This document shows, piece after piece, positions 39,701-50,789 of a stretch of 64,000 nucleotides of DNA. Under the pieces are notes generated by a model. That model saw only the letters and a program-made list of their open reading frames with translations, was not told the DNA's origin and did no database searches. Origin of the DNA: Mastigias papua (Eukaryota; Cnidaria; Scyphozoa; Rhizostomeae; Mastigiidae); NCBI GenBank assembly GCA_964019165.1, contig OZ025274.1, positions 6,898,368 to 6,962,367 of the forward strand. Reading direction: 5' to 3'. Made by a program: the position numbers and the translations under genes. How positions within the stretch are numbered: position 1 is the stretch's first letter; each line of letters starts with the position of its first letter.

Positions 39701-42700
39701 AGCAGGAAAAATCAGAGACTACACGACGGAAGAAAAAAGGGGAGAATTAAAGGAAGACATAGGAGAGGAAGGAAGCAGTAGACAACGACTAGGTGAAAAA
39801 ATGAAGGGTGATATAGACCAGGAAGTACAAGAAGACAACATTTCAAGGGAAAGAGGCAAAGAAAAAGGACCAAATAAAGATCTGGATGACACAAAGAAAG
39901 GGGAAGGGAAGGCGATAATGGGAGAAGTAGAGGAGGAAGCAAATGAGGAAGTAGACGAGGAAAGTAATCTTAGAAAGAGATTGAGAAATAGAAGAGCCAG
40001 AGAGGTAATGGAAGATACAGAAATAGAAGAGGATACCAGTACAAGAGAAAGAAGCAAAGAACGGTTAGCAAGTGAAGTCATGGAAGACAAACCTCAGACA
40101 AGAGAGAAAAAATTAGAGGAAGATCGCGGTTCTAAAGAGAGCTTCAGAGAAAGGAGAGCAAGACTCACAAAGGATGAAAATGATTTGACAATTCAGGACG
40201 ATAACAGTGAAAGAGAACGACGCGAAGAAAGGACAAGAAGTAAGGCAAACAATAACACACAGACAGAAATAAAAGATGTAGAAAAGGAAGTAATGGAAGG
40301 CTTAGAGAAAGAAGGAAGTCTCCCTAAGAGCTCCAGGTTGAGAAGAGATAAAGAGACAAATGATGTCAAAGAACAAGAAAAAGAGCATGCTGATAGTGCG
40401 AGAGAAAGACGCAGAGAAGGAAGACCAAGAGAGGCAAATGATGAGATAAAAAAGGAACTACAGGAAGGGGCTATTGCAAGAGAAACATCCAGGGAAAGAG
40501 GTGCAAAAGGAATTTTAGATGATAGAAAAAAGGAAATAGAAGAGAAAGAGGAAGAAGAAAGCATTCCCAGAGAGAGTTTGAGGGGTCAACGAGAGAGACT
40601 AGCAAAGAATGACATGAAGCAGGACATACCGGAAGAGGGTAAAACAATAGAACGACCTGGAGAAATGAGATCAAAGAGAGAAGAGAAGGTAGAGGTGATT
40701 TCAGGAACTCAGGTAGAGTGCAGTGGAAGGAATAGTGCAATAGAAGGAAGGGATTGGGAGAGTGACAATGGTGAAGAAAGAATGGAAAATTTGAGTGGTA
40801 CTGCTAATCAGAATATAGCGCCGCACAGAGAAGCGACCAGTCGTCTCCTTAAAGAAAAAGAGGAAAACGAGGAATCTATATTTTTATTTGCTGAGAAAGG
40901 AAAGCACGTACCTGATGGCATGAAAAATCCAGAAATCATGGCAATTATTGAGACTATGTTGAAAAACAACCTCCCAATTGAACACAAACCAGAAGCAGCT
41001 GAATGGCTGGAAGGACTTAGGCTCAAAGAGACAGGATTTATTGATAAGGAGATAATTGGAAAGACTACAATTCATGAGAAAATCACTTTGGAAAATGCTT
41101 TTGACGAAAAACTACTAGCTGATGCAGAGGCGCTTCAGTACTGGGATAGGGTACTTGAGATCAAACGAATGAGACGGCTTAGTGTGCAAAGATATAAAGA
41201 GTCAACAGAGGTCAGTAAGGTGAACGAATTAGGAGACGATCCAAGGACAAATGACACACGAGCAGATATTGATAACAGCATGGAGGAAATTGCCCTTGTA
41301 AATGAATGGGGGGAAGATACAGATAAAACAGAAGGAAGTGGTCAGAAGAAATCGCTCCCTATAGAAAAAATAGTGGAAAAAGACTCTTCAAGAATTCAAG
41401 AATCTGAACTTCGACAGGAAATAGAACGACTGCAAGAGAACACGGTTGAAAGCAAAGTTGGAAAAGAAAATGTTGCAATGAATACCGTAGATGCAGCTGA
41501 GTTTTTTAGAAAGAATTCAATTGAATCAGCATGTACCATCAGTGACGAGTCAACACGTCAAAGTTATGAAAATCTGGCTGAACCAAACGATGAAAAACTG
41601 AAGAAAGACGAAAGACTCTCAAAGTCGAAAGGTAGAAAACGCGGGAAAAATAGATTAGAGAGCAAAGGAAGAACAAATGATGAAGATGATGACAGTGGAT
41701 CAAAAACTAAAAAGGTTCCATTGATAAAGATAACAGAACCAAGTACAGAAATCTTTTATGACTCAGAAGATTTGGAAATGGATGAAGATGATGAAAAATT
41801 TATTGAAGAGGTTCTAAAGCAGCTAGAAGAAAGGAAACTGGAACGAAAAAAGCAAAGAGAACAAGAAGAACGAGAGGAGACAAGAATACACAGCAAAATA
41901 AAGAAAAATTTGGAAGATGAAGATGATATAGGCATGGAGAACGATGCAAATTTTGAAGCAAATGATACTTATCAGTTAAGAGACAGAGAAATTAGGCAAA
42001 GTCGTCAGAGCGATGAATATGAAGATAAGGATGAAGAAAATGGGGTTAAAGAGGGAGAACTAGTGGAGAATAGCAGTGGAAATAGAGTAAAGAGAGAAGA
42101 AAAGGAAGAACAAAGTCCCCTCAGCAAAAACACAAGACGCAAAAAAACTTTTCACAATAGAGATGAAGATTTATCTAATTCTGACAGAAGTAGCAGGGAA
42201 AGAGTTCATAAAAGTGAAGATAAATCAGCAGATTATGAAATAGACAACAAGACGTGGAGCCGCAATGGCACTCTAGGTGAGGGAGCTTCTCAAGAAAGAT
42301 CACATTCAAGGAGGGGAAGAGTTATAGAACATGGTGAAGATAATGAAGAGAAGAATGCTGATGAAGTACACGATCTCAATGAAATAAAAATGCACGATAG
42401 AATGGTTAACGAAGAGGAAATGGAAAGTATCTCACATCGCAATAGGAGAAGGGAGAGGTTTGATGAAGCTCTTCAAGAAGAGCTTTATAGAAAAGAAGAC
42501 AAACCATCAAACAGTACAAGGTTGAGAAATCGAAGGTCAGACAAAGGAGTTGAGATGACTGAGAAAACTAGGGCAAGACAGACCTTCGAAGAAACAGAAG
42601 TTAAACATGAGGAATTTGAAAGTTCTGAAAAGCTGGCTGATCATGCTGTACAAGTTGAAGATGAAACTGCATCGCATTACGTAAGGAAAGGACAAACCGA

Positions 42701-44694
42701 GGACGAAGAACGAGACAGAAAACGGGGTAGAGGAAGGAGGAACAGTAGAGATAATGACATATCACCAATTAAGGAAGTGGATCCCAAAGCATCACGTACA
42801 AACAATGATCAAATGATGAAACATCATCTTGAACAAGAAGGTAAAATCACATCACTGGGTGATGAAACAATTGAGAAAGCTACAAGAAGAAGGGTGCGGA
42901 GAAGAGAAGGAAGGAACGACCAAAGCAATGATGGAAAGGATGAAGACGGTCACATAAAGGACAAGACAGAAACAAAACCTATCGATGAAAAGGAGATAGA
43001 TAAACGAGAGGAGGACTTGCTGGAAAGCAGAAATAAATATGAAGATTATGCGGAAGAGATGCAACTACATCACAGAAGAAGGACACCTGCCACAGAAATT
43101 ACCGATACTGAAACTTCAACAACTAAACGAAAGAGAAAATCTATAAAAAATTATGACAGCCACAAAGATACAGAGCTAAGGAGCGAGGAGAACAATGAAA
43201 GTGGACAGGTGGTACGTCGCAGACGTAGAGAAAGAAATCATGAGCAGGATGAAGATATGAATAAAGTTATGAAAAATGAGAGCTATACGAATGAGGAACA
43301 AAATAATACTGAAGAGATTCCATTTGCTGATGATGCTGATTCATTAGATGCAAGAAGCGAACTACCAATGTCTGAAGAAAGAGAAGTTATGGATATTTCA
43401 GGTAAAGAAAGTGAGGGCAGAAGAGCTGAAAGCAATGCGAAAAGACGTTTGAAACGAGAAGCTATGAGGGAATCAATTAGTGCAGGTCAGTTACAAGAGG
43501 AATTCGATTTTGATGAAGCAACAACGACGGAAGGAAAAATTGAAAGAAAATCTAGACGAAAAAGGCGGAGCGAAGGTGAAACTATTAATAACCGAGAGAA
43601 TACGCCAGAGGCCGTTAATACTGATAGTGAGGTATGTACAAGAAAGGAAACAAGGAGAGAATATGAAGAAGATTTAGAAGATAGATCAACTTTGGAAAAG
43701 CTAGACGATATATCAGAATACGATCGGCAAGAGAGAAGATCAATAAGAAGAAGACATGCTGAGGATAGAGCTAACGATAACTCCATCACTACTAACAGAA
43801 TACGAGAGAGAAGAAAGACAAGAAATGAAAGCGATGAGGAATTAGAGAAAGAAAGATATAAGGAAGGAAAAATTGCGATGGTTGAGCCTGATCAAGTTGA
43901 GGAGAAATACACGGAGGGGCAACTATTGGAACGTGAATCAATAAATCACACAAATGAGGGAGTAGAGAATGAAGAACATGATAATAGAAGAGTTCAACGA
44001 AGAAGGAGAGGAAGGGAGACGGAAAGAAGCTATAATAGTCTAGAAAAAGATAATTCCTTTGGAAGGGAAGACGTCGGTAACACAAGGGAGGCTAATATTG
44101 AAAAAACAACTCAATGGGAGGAAAATTATGACAACAAAAGGGATTTTGTAAACCAAGTATCAGACACAGAAGACGAAGATGAAAAGCACAACACTAGAAG
44201 AAGAAGGAGGAGGCAGAAGAAAGAAGAAGCAACCATAGAAACAACGACAAGACGAAGAAGGGAGAGGCAGAGAACTAGTATAGACGGAACTAGCTTGGCA
44301 AAGGAGGGAGAAGGAAGCATAAGTAAATCAAATGGTACGTTTGAGGACAAAAACGAGACGGATGGATGCTATTCAAGCTCTGATAACAAAACTGGCACCA
44401 AAACACAATCGGCAACAGGACAAAAAACAAGAATGCCACAGTATCCTAAAAATAATTTTGAATCAGATTCAACGATCGGTGGCGAAGACCAAAGGCAGAT
44501 AGGCCATCAAAATACAAGGAAATTGCTCACTGAAAGAAGATTCGAGAGCTACGATGAAGAGATGGTGGGCATTCCACGAAGCTCCTCTTCGCGCAACATA
44601 TGGAGAGGAGCTGGGTCAGGAACCAAAGACGATACAACCAGAAGTGAAGATGACGGGAGTGAAGTAGAAAGTGAATCATGTCATACCAAAATAG
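36705..44694 (+). CDS. Giant exon 2 of the same protein: Glu/Arg-rich
   Basis: One open exon of 7,990 bp. The frame is open from a TGA at 36645-36647 to a TAG (44706-44708) just past the donor ATAG|GTAGGC, so the stop is intronic and the exon leaves in phase 1. The start at 36705 is chosen for its pyrimidine tract and phase; 36661 or 36670 are alternatives. Order of parts: acidic N-terminal region; about 37597-37900 a segment with alternating hydrophobics (VVVDPETNVIRIGLRKGLIKG) and an M-S-L-E-D-L-L-R motif; 38040-40730 tandem Glu/Arg/Lys repeats; about 40909-41210 a less charged, helix-like segment (NPEIMAIIETMLKNNLPIE, DAEALQYWDRVLEI); then to the end, acidic stretches broken by RRRR-type clusters; finally EEMVGIPRSSSSRNIWR. 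The array is suited to long single or coiled helices. No known family recognised. Confidence 0.92.
38040..40730 (+). repeat. Glu/Arg-rich tandem repeats in giant exon 2
   Basis: Degenerate units of about 45-65 residues, each with the order (P)RESLRERRARQ, a D-D-T/S-E-H acidic step, D-x-S-T-R-K-R-x-R-E-R-R-T, then a poly-Glu stretch. One block is a recent 330-bp duplication: 38341-38600 matches 38671-38930 almost base for base. Other units are well diverged, so the array is old with at least one recent expansion. Confidence 0.85.
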
Positions 44695-46174
44695 GTAGGC
44701 TCTATTAGTACAAAATACAAAAATATATTAGTACAATATACAAAAATATAAGTAGCGCGCGCACGCACACTGTCAGTAAATTTGAAGTACAAATTACAAG
44801 CATGCAATTGGGTCAGCTATAAAGTACGTACGCAGTAAATCATCCAGTTTTCAAACCCCTCCCCTTATACACATTTGTACGTTCTACTCTATTCCCTCTT
44901 CCTTGCGCATGTACCCAAATAACCATTGAAGTTTGAAACTCCAGCTTTTGCAAAATTTTCTTTTGAAAGTTATTTTCTTTACTTATTAATTATTCGCATT
45001 TGATCGACTAGGTAAAGAATCAAATAAATTTCATAAAAATTTTCAAGGTGCATATCACTGGGAAAATCTTATGCAGTTCGTGAAAAATTCATCAAAACCA
45101 CGAAAGCCCCAATAATCAATGAAAAAGAATAACACAAACCACATGAATCTCGTAGGTTTTTCTATGAGTGACACCCCCCTCCTAAACGTTTTGCATACAA
45201 AGGATCCTTTCGTGAAAATCGAGGTACATATTTTAATTGCTTTATTGCACAAAAAGTTCCACGGTTCTAACTCGAAAAATATGAAATCAAAATTCTGTGA
45301 AAATTCATATTTTGATATTTGTGTCAGACGCGAAACGAAACGACGGAATGATGATAAAAGAAATGCTTCAGTCAACTATAATTTTTCTTTCGTAGTTGAA
45401 CAAGATGAAGAAAAATCAATTAGACCATGATTACCTTTCCTAATTCTGATGTGCAGATGATGGCTTCAGACAGATTGCTACCCAAAAAGTAACACTGACA
45501 ATGAAAATAGACTACAGGGGTGACTGAACAATTCATTTCTGCCGCTCAAGATCACAGCGATTTACTCGAAATTATCAAACAGAGAATCGCAATCGCTTTC
45601 AGAAATTTTGATGTTTAAGAGGTATTAAAAAACTGAATTTCAAGCAGCGACAATTTGTGCGTAGACACCTGATGAACCCCCCTCTGCCCATGCACGTGCC
45701 TGTACGTTTTGGACTAACCCACCTTCCTCCTAACTGCATACGTACTGTATGAATGACCATAATCATAAATTACAGGCTTGACTATGGCAACACAGTCGCA
45801 TACATTCTATAGGGGCCCTGGATCCAAAACTGATAGGGCCTCTTGAAATACGTCTTTAACCCTTTCTTGTCATGTGATTACAACTCAGTACCCTGTTAGT
45901 GTTTTTTCAGACAACGGTACTTGCATTCTATTTTAGGTACTTTTAAAAAATGAAAGCATTTCATTATCTGCAGGTGTTAATCTGCACAAGACTGAAATTC
46001 GACAGCACTCGACTGGATTTTCGAAGTTCTGTCGGGTTTCCTAACTTTAAGGCTATTAGGAGGTCCCGTAATAAATACGGCCATATATGGCATGAATGTA
46101 ACGCGTGATATCATGTCATATTGCATCATTCGCCAACACATGTACTTACTGCTATTGATATTATTCGTTAACAG
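44695..46174 (+). other. Intron of the giant gene (1.5 kb)
   Basis: Phase 1, between ATAG|GTAGGC and TTATTCGTTAACAG. Contains a short alternating GC/CA stretch at 44755-44770 and a TTAA-CCCTTTCTTG sequence at about 45857, which could be a piggyBac-type end. ORFs at 45055-45430 lack splice or motif support. Confidence 0.6.
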
Positions 46175-46309
46175 ATAGCACAGAATATGAGCAAAATGGA
46201 GATGATGATGAATTAATTGGCAGTAGGAGGAGTTCTTCATGTAGAAATGTGTGGAAGAAAGAACATGGACCAAATGAAGATGACAGTGAAGGAACACCTT
46301 CGCAGCATG
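46175..46309 (+). CDS. Penultimate exon of the giant gene
   Basis: A 135-bp exon, phase 1 at both ends, between acceptor TTCGTTAACAG (AG at 46173-46174) and donor CATG|GTAATC. It codes for 45 residues: an acidic start with S-T-E-Y-E-Q, then DELIGSRRSSSCRNVWKKE and an acidic tail. The I-G-x-x-R-S-S-S-x-R-N-x-W core repeats the end of giant exon 2 and the final exon, which strongly supports it as a true exon of this gene. Confidence 0.75.
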
Positions 46310-46546
46310 GTAATCTTTTTGATAATTTAAGACTTCGTTTTACCAGATCGACACTCAATGCACTGGCAATCATTCTACAAATTTATCATGTGAACTTCAA
46401 AAAGGCCTTAAAAATAAAATACAAACATATCGCTCATCTTCATCGCTAAGCAAATCCAGATGTCTATCCAAATAACACCAATATCTTTCAGCTTGCCATA
46501 CTAAGAATGAGTTTAAATTAATTTTCTCCATTTTGATAAACCCGAG

Positions 46547-46894
46547 CAGGGTTCATATACATTCTGCCCAGTATTTTTTCCTGACTTCTCCTGACTTTTT
46601 TCTTGAAAATGAAGGTGTTTTCCTGACTACATATAAGAAGTACATAATATTTTTCCTGACCAACTGGTGTAACAAATGATGCAAGCGACTGACCCACCTT
46701 CTAAAAGTAAGTAATTGAGCACATTTTTCCAAATTGGATGAGCAAAGGAGGCTCTCTGCTCAACTGGAAAAAAATTCCTGACTTTTTCCTGACTTTCTTC
46801 AAGTTTTAACAAAATTTCCTGACTTCTACTAACTTTTCCTGACTGTAGTTAAAAACACAGATTTTACTGATTTTTCCTGACCGTATGAACCCTG
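46547..46894. mobile_element. MITE with terminal inverted repeats, in the last intron
   Basis: 348 bp bounded by perfect 11-bp inverted repeats, CAGGGTTCATA (46547-46557) and its complement (46884-46894). Both are flanked directly by CCGAG, a 5-bp direct repeat that may be the target duplication. The inside holds nine copies of CCTGAC, mostly as TTTTCCTGACT. The end sequence resembles hAT ends, but 8-bp duplications would be expected for hAT, so the superfamily is uncertain. Confidence 0.75.
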
Positions 46895-47100
46895 CCGAGT
46901 ATGGCACTTAGAATACAGAGTAAAAAAATACGCTAAAGGCACATGTGCACTATGCTACCTCTTTCGTCGAAACCTATTCTAATTATCATTGCAAAAGAAG
47001 TTCCATAACAAACACAATCCTGTGCTAGGACTTTAACTGCAAAATAGTTTGAGTACTAACGTACGTATCAAATTTATCTTATAAGGCTCCTGTTATCAAG

Positions 47101-47282
47101 AGGAATATGAACAAGATAAATCTGAAGAGGGCCAGGAGAACGATGAAACTCAGGACCATCTACAGTTTCCTCCAAAAAATAAGAAATTCAAACATGGAAG
47201 TAAAGAGTCTCTCGAACAAATGATAGGTATTGCAAGAAGTGCTTCAACGAGAGATGAGTGGAAAGAAATCCGAGAAGAGTGA
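47101..47282 (+). CDS. Terminal exon of the giant gene
   Basis: Starts after acceptor GTTATCAAG (AG at 47099-47100) in phase 1 and ends at a TGA (47280-47282). It begins with E-E-Y-E-Q-D, parallel to the previous exon's S-T-E-Y-E-Q, and ends SLEQMIGIARSASTRDEWKE then Ile-Arg-Glu-Glu-stop. The repeated M-(I/V)-G-I-x-R-S-x-S-x-R-x-x-W motif and the frame match argue that this is the natural C-terminus. Candidate poly(A) signals AATAAA follow at 47676-47681 and 47881-47886. The acceptor's pyrimidine tract is weak. Confidence 0.7.
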
Positions 47283-48803
47283 AAGTTAGAGAATTTATTT
47301 TGATAGAGACAATGACCATGCGGAATGACAAACCAACGAAAGTTGACAAATACTTTATTGTATACTTAGATTATTGTATATTTGCAAACTGTGAAATTTT
47401 TTTACCAATTTACATAAATGTGTAGCAATTGATTCGTGGTGAATTTAGGTAAACAGCATAATCAAAAAATTCTTTGAATTATGCGATGGAAGTTGAGTGT
47501 AATGTGCGTATTCTGGTAAACCACAGTCTGCAATGCAAGGTTTGTTCTATTTCCTATTAATAGCATAAATGCCTCAATGGTAAAACACAAGTCTAATGCT
47601 CTCCTGATAGAATTAGCACACAAAGCAAATGAAGCAGGTCCATGACATTCAGAGGACAAAACATAACTACTAAACAATAAAATTACACCTCAAAAATTGT
47701 ACTACGGCCAGTAAGACCTGCAGAGGGAAGCAGTTTCAGATCAAAGGTTCATGAGGTGGAGTCACATGAAAATCCTTTGCTACCCCACCCATGATACACA
47801 AAGAAGCACAATCTTCAATCAGCTAAAATCCATACTTACACAAGTGAATGAGACTTATTGACTTTTAGAAAGAAAATATCAATAAAAGTGTGAAAGAATG
47901 CTTAAAAGCAAAAATGACAAGCAATCAGAATTAGCCACTTGCTTGTCCTTCATTTGACACTATTATAATTGAATACAGACAAACAGCAAAATCAATGCTG
48001 GTTAGAATTAGCAGACATTCTCCCATTCCCTCCATAGTACTGCCACTCCTTGAACTTTGTATATACTGATATAAAGTTCCCCGACTGCCTGCGGTCAGCA
48101 ATGGATAATAAGATACATTTTTTTAACATGGAAGTGCCTTTTTTTACAAAAACTATCTGAGTCATAATAGCTTAATAACCCAGCTCACAAAAGAATGAAC
48201 TTGGAAGTGTTTTCAGTAGACAAAAACTATCATATTGTTTTCTGCTATTAGACAAGGAATGTGGTTGATTCCTATGAATTCACATTTAGATACCGTCTTT
48301 GATGATTAACTGAAGTGTTTGTTGAATTGTACATAACAAGATACATTACTTTGTGTGAATTTTCATTGCTAATCTCTTCTACTTCCAAGATTTTGAAACA
48401 ACGAGTGGAGTACACAAACAACAATGAGAACTTTATAGTGACAAAAGGCTGTTGAATATTTAATATGAGCAAAATTCAAGAAACATAATCCTTGGCTTCT
48501 TTTTGAAACTATAATCCAACAATTCATAAATATTCAAATATTCATACAAATCTTTATCCACTAGATGCTTCCTATTCAATTCCAATGACTAACAGCTAAT
48601 TCTACCACCTTTTAGAAACTTATGATAGGAATAATGTAAATAAGATTGTGATATTCAAAGTAGATAAATAAATGAAAATGGCAAATGGTGCAAGTTCATA
48701 ATCCTGCTCAACCAATTAAAAGCTATTTATAACAAGTACGGATTTAAGTGACCATACTTACCAATTACATATAGATACAATACAATGGATAATTTCCACA
48801 TCT
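47283..48803. other. 3' UTR region and convergent intergenic gap
   Basis: Lies between the stop of the giant gene (+) and the stop of the two-exon gene (-), so it holds both 3' UTRs. AATAAA on the + strand at 47676 and 47881. No other feature. Confidence 0.55.
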
Positions 48804-49189
48804 TCACTTTTGACTAAATTCACTCATTCTCTTGGCTACCTTAACATGCATTGCTTCTACATATCTTCTACGCCTATTCTCCTTATAGATCCTCAGTCTT
48901 TCATCTTCTTCTTCTGAGTCAGAACAAACATTACTCCATCTTAGTGTTTCATTAAATACATTCTCAATACTCTCATCAAGATTAATGGTTCCATCAACTC
49001 TTGATTCTATTTCAGTACTGTAGCACAGGTCAGGATTCTCTGCATTTACCAACTGCAATTTTGCATTTCTGTTTTTAGATATGACTTTCTTCTTGAGTTT
49101 CCTCCTACCTGTTTTTCTATTTTGTGCATCCAGTCCTGAGGATCCTGAAGATGAAATGGGCTTGTAAATGCAACTGCTCTTTGCACTAT
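48804..49189 (-). CDS. LIAT1-like protein, exon 2 (C-terminal)
   Basis: Follows acceptor CTCATTGTAG on the minus strand in phase 1 and ends at a stop at 48804. About 127 codons. N-terminal part Ser-rich, then a basic run R-R-K-L-K-K-K. Near the C-terminus is the block NVFNETLRWSNVCSDSEEED followed by E-R-L-R-I-Y-K-E-N-R-R-R-R-Y. A short conserved block of the form E-(S/T)-L-R-W-x-x-V/I ... E-R-(I/L)-x-x-Y-(K/R)-x-N-R-R-x-R-Y is, as I recall, the hallmark of LIAT1, an interactor of arginyl-transferase ATE1; I could not check this. The rest of the protein is low-complexity, as in that family. Confidence 0.72.
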
Positions 49190-50226
49190 CTACAATGAGT
49201 AAAGATTTCAACAGTCAAAAAGATCTTTTTGCAGCAACAACCACAACCTCCTCCTTCCTAAAGTTACATTAAAATTTTGCAGAAACAATTTTACACCTGC
49301 TATCAACCACAGTTTCACAGAGTAAGGAAATAGCTGCATTTTAATGTGGTTTCTGACATACATGAAAAATACAAAATACCAAACTATGTCTGTAGCATAG
49401 AATCACAAGTACAACTACTGTAGTACATAGATTTCCATCAAAGGAAAAACATTTTAATGCATATAACTACTAACTAGATTTAGGCTAATCTAAGTTTATG
49501 CTTACAAATTGGTAAAAAACTGTAGACAGTTTTTTGGGCATTACCCAATGCTTGTTGAAATATGTTCCAATGAGAATACTGTTAAGAAACGAAATGTTGT
49601 GGGTAAGTAAGTCAAGGTTTCACACCCCTTTCCTGTGTGTGCTAAGGCTAATTTAACATTTTCACCTGCAATAAATAATCTGTTCTCGAATTATGCTAAC
49701 AGTTCAAAACTAATCCGGAAACACCCGTAAAGTAGGCTGTCATTGAGAAGTAGGATAAAGTCATCCGATTTTGCGGTGGAACTTGGCAGTCATCAATAGT
49801 GACAAGCTGAGACAGCCATTGTTTGCACAATTGATTACACGAATCTCCATCAAAACTAACTGCCACGCTATGTAAAACAATTGTGAGACATTTTTTGTCA
49901 ATTTGTTAGTTTTGCTTGCCGCTACAGTTATTCATTCTGGTATTCTGGGCGTCTTTTCGGTAGAGATAGATACCAGGTGTGCTGCTTGAACATCAGAGTA
50001 CCAGGGGAATAAGATAACCACAAGCACAAGCCCTGAACGACTAGACGTAGATAGCAGTCCACAAAAAAGACAGTAGGCTAGCCAGTAAGATCGAAGAAAT
50101 TGATGCAACCAAACCAATTTACGCCTAAAGAAATATAGACAGCCCTTAATAATAAGACACAATTTACACCCAGTAAAATTCATGCATGATGGCATGCAAG
50201 CCAATAATGTGCAAGCTCTACGCTAC

Positions 50227-50404
50227 CTTCTGATAGTTTGGCATTTGCTTCAGATCCTGAGCTTGACACGGTAGTGCTGAGCGAGCTTTTCTTCTCCAAT
50301 CTCTTGCTAACAGTAGACGTTCTTCTCCTATTCTTTCGAACAGAAATATCAGAGGATTTATGGAATCCAGGAGTACTCCTAGACCTAGGTTTCGAAGTCG
50401 CCAT
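50227..50404 (-). CDS. LIAT1-like protein, exon 1 (N-terminal)
   Basis: ATG at 50404, 59 codons plus one base, ending at donor GAAG|GTAGCG (minus strand). Phase 1 joins exactly to exon 2, giving about 187 residues. The sequence begins M-A-T-S-K-P-R-S-R-S-T-P-G-F and is Ser/Arg/Lys-rich, likely disordered. No signal peptide. The 1-kb intron (49190-50226) shows nothing notable. The gene is convergent with the giant gene. Confidence 0.68.
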
Positions 50405-50789
50405 ATTTGCTCAACTCGCCTGCAACGGAGATTACTGGTATCAGCAGCTATGCCATTAACTGTTCATATATTGTCATTTTGAAGTAGCAGATGGGTTACA
50501 AAATGTGTCTGGTAGAGATGACGATGCCGACAGACTTCCGTCAATAAAACATGAGGCTGAATGCGCCCACAAACAGTCTGCTGTGAATGACTATTGAATT
50601 CATCAGTCTCCCCTATCTTATCAGTAGTGCGTTACAAGAAAGTGCAATCTTATTAATCAGCTAAGCGTTATAACAGAATAAAGCAAAAACTCGGCAACCA
50701 CGCAGCAAACCACATGATATATGTTTCCTTGCCAACAAAATGTACATTGAAAACGAGACGAGCGAACCCTCAAAACATACCAAGATTCC
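50405..50789. other. Upstream region of the two-exon minus-strand gene
   Basis: Likely holds its promoter and 5' UTR; no TATA box or other element could be assigned with confidence. Confidence 0.4.

Noticed and set aside
37282..44350. Minus-strand ORFs under giant exon 2, up to 241 codons, Ser/Phe/Leu-rich
   Set aside because: Complement of Glu/Arg/Lys codons; hydrophobicity is an artefact, not membrane proteins.
45055..45430. 106- and 103-codon ORFs on opposite strands in the intron after giant exon 2
   Set aside because: Neither has splice sites compatible with the gene's phase, a family motif or a patterned composition.
18977..47282. Identification as a giant ankyrin, Futsch/MAP1 or titin
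   Set aside because: No ankyrin repeats, death domain, MAP1 light-chain region, Ig or FN3 domains in the window; similarity is only in gene architecture.
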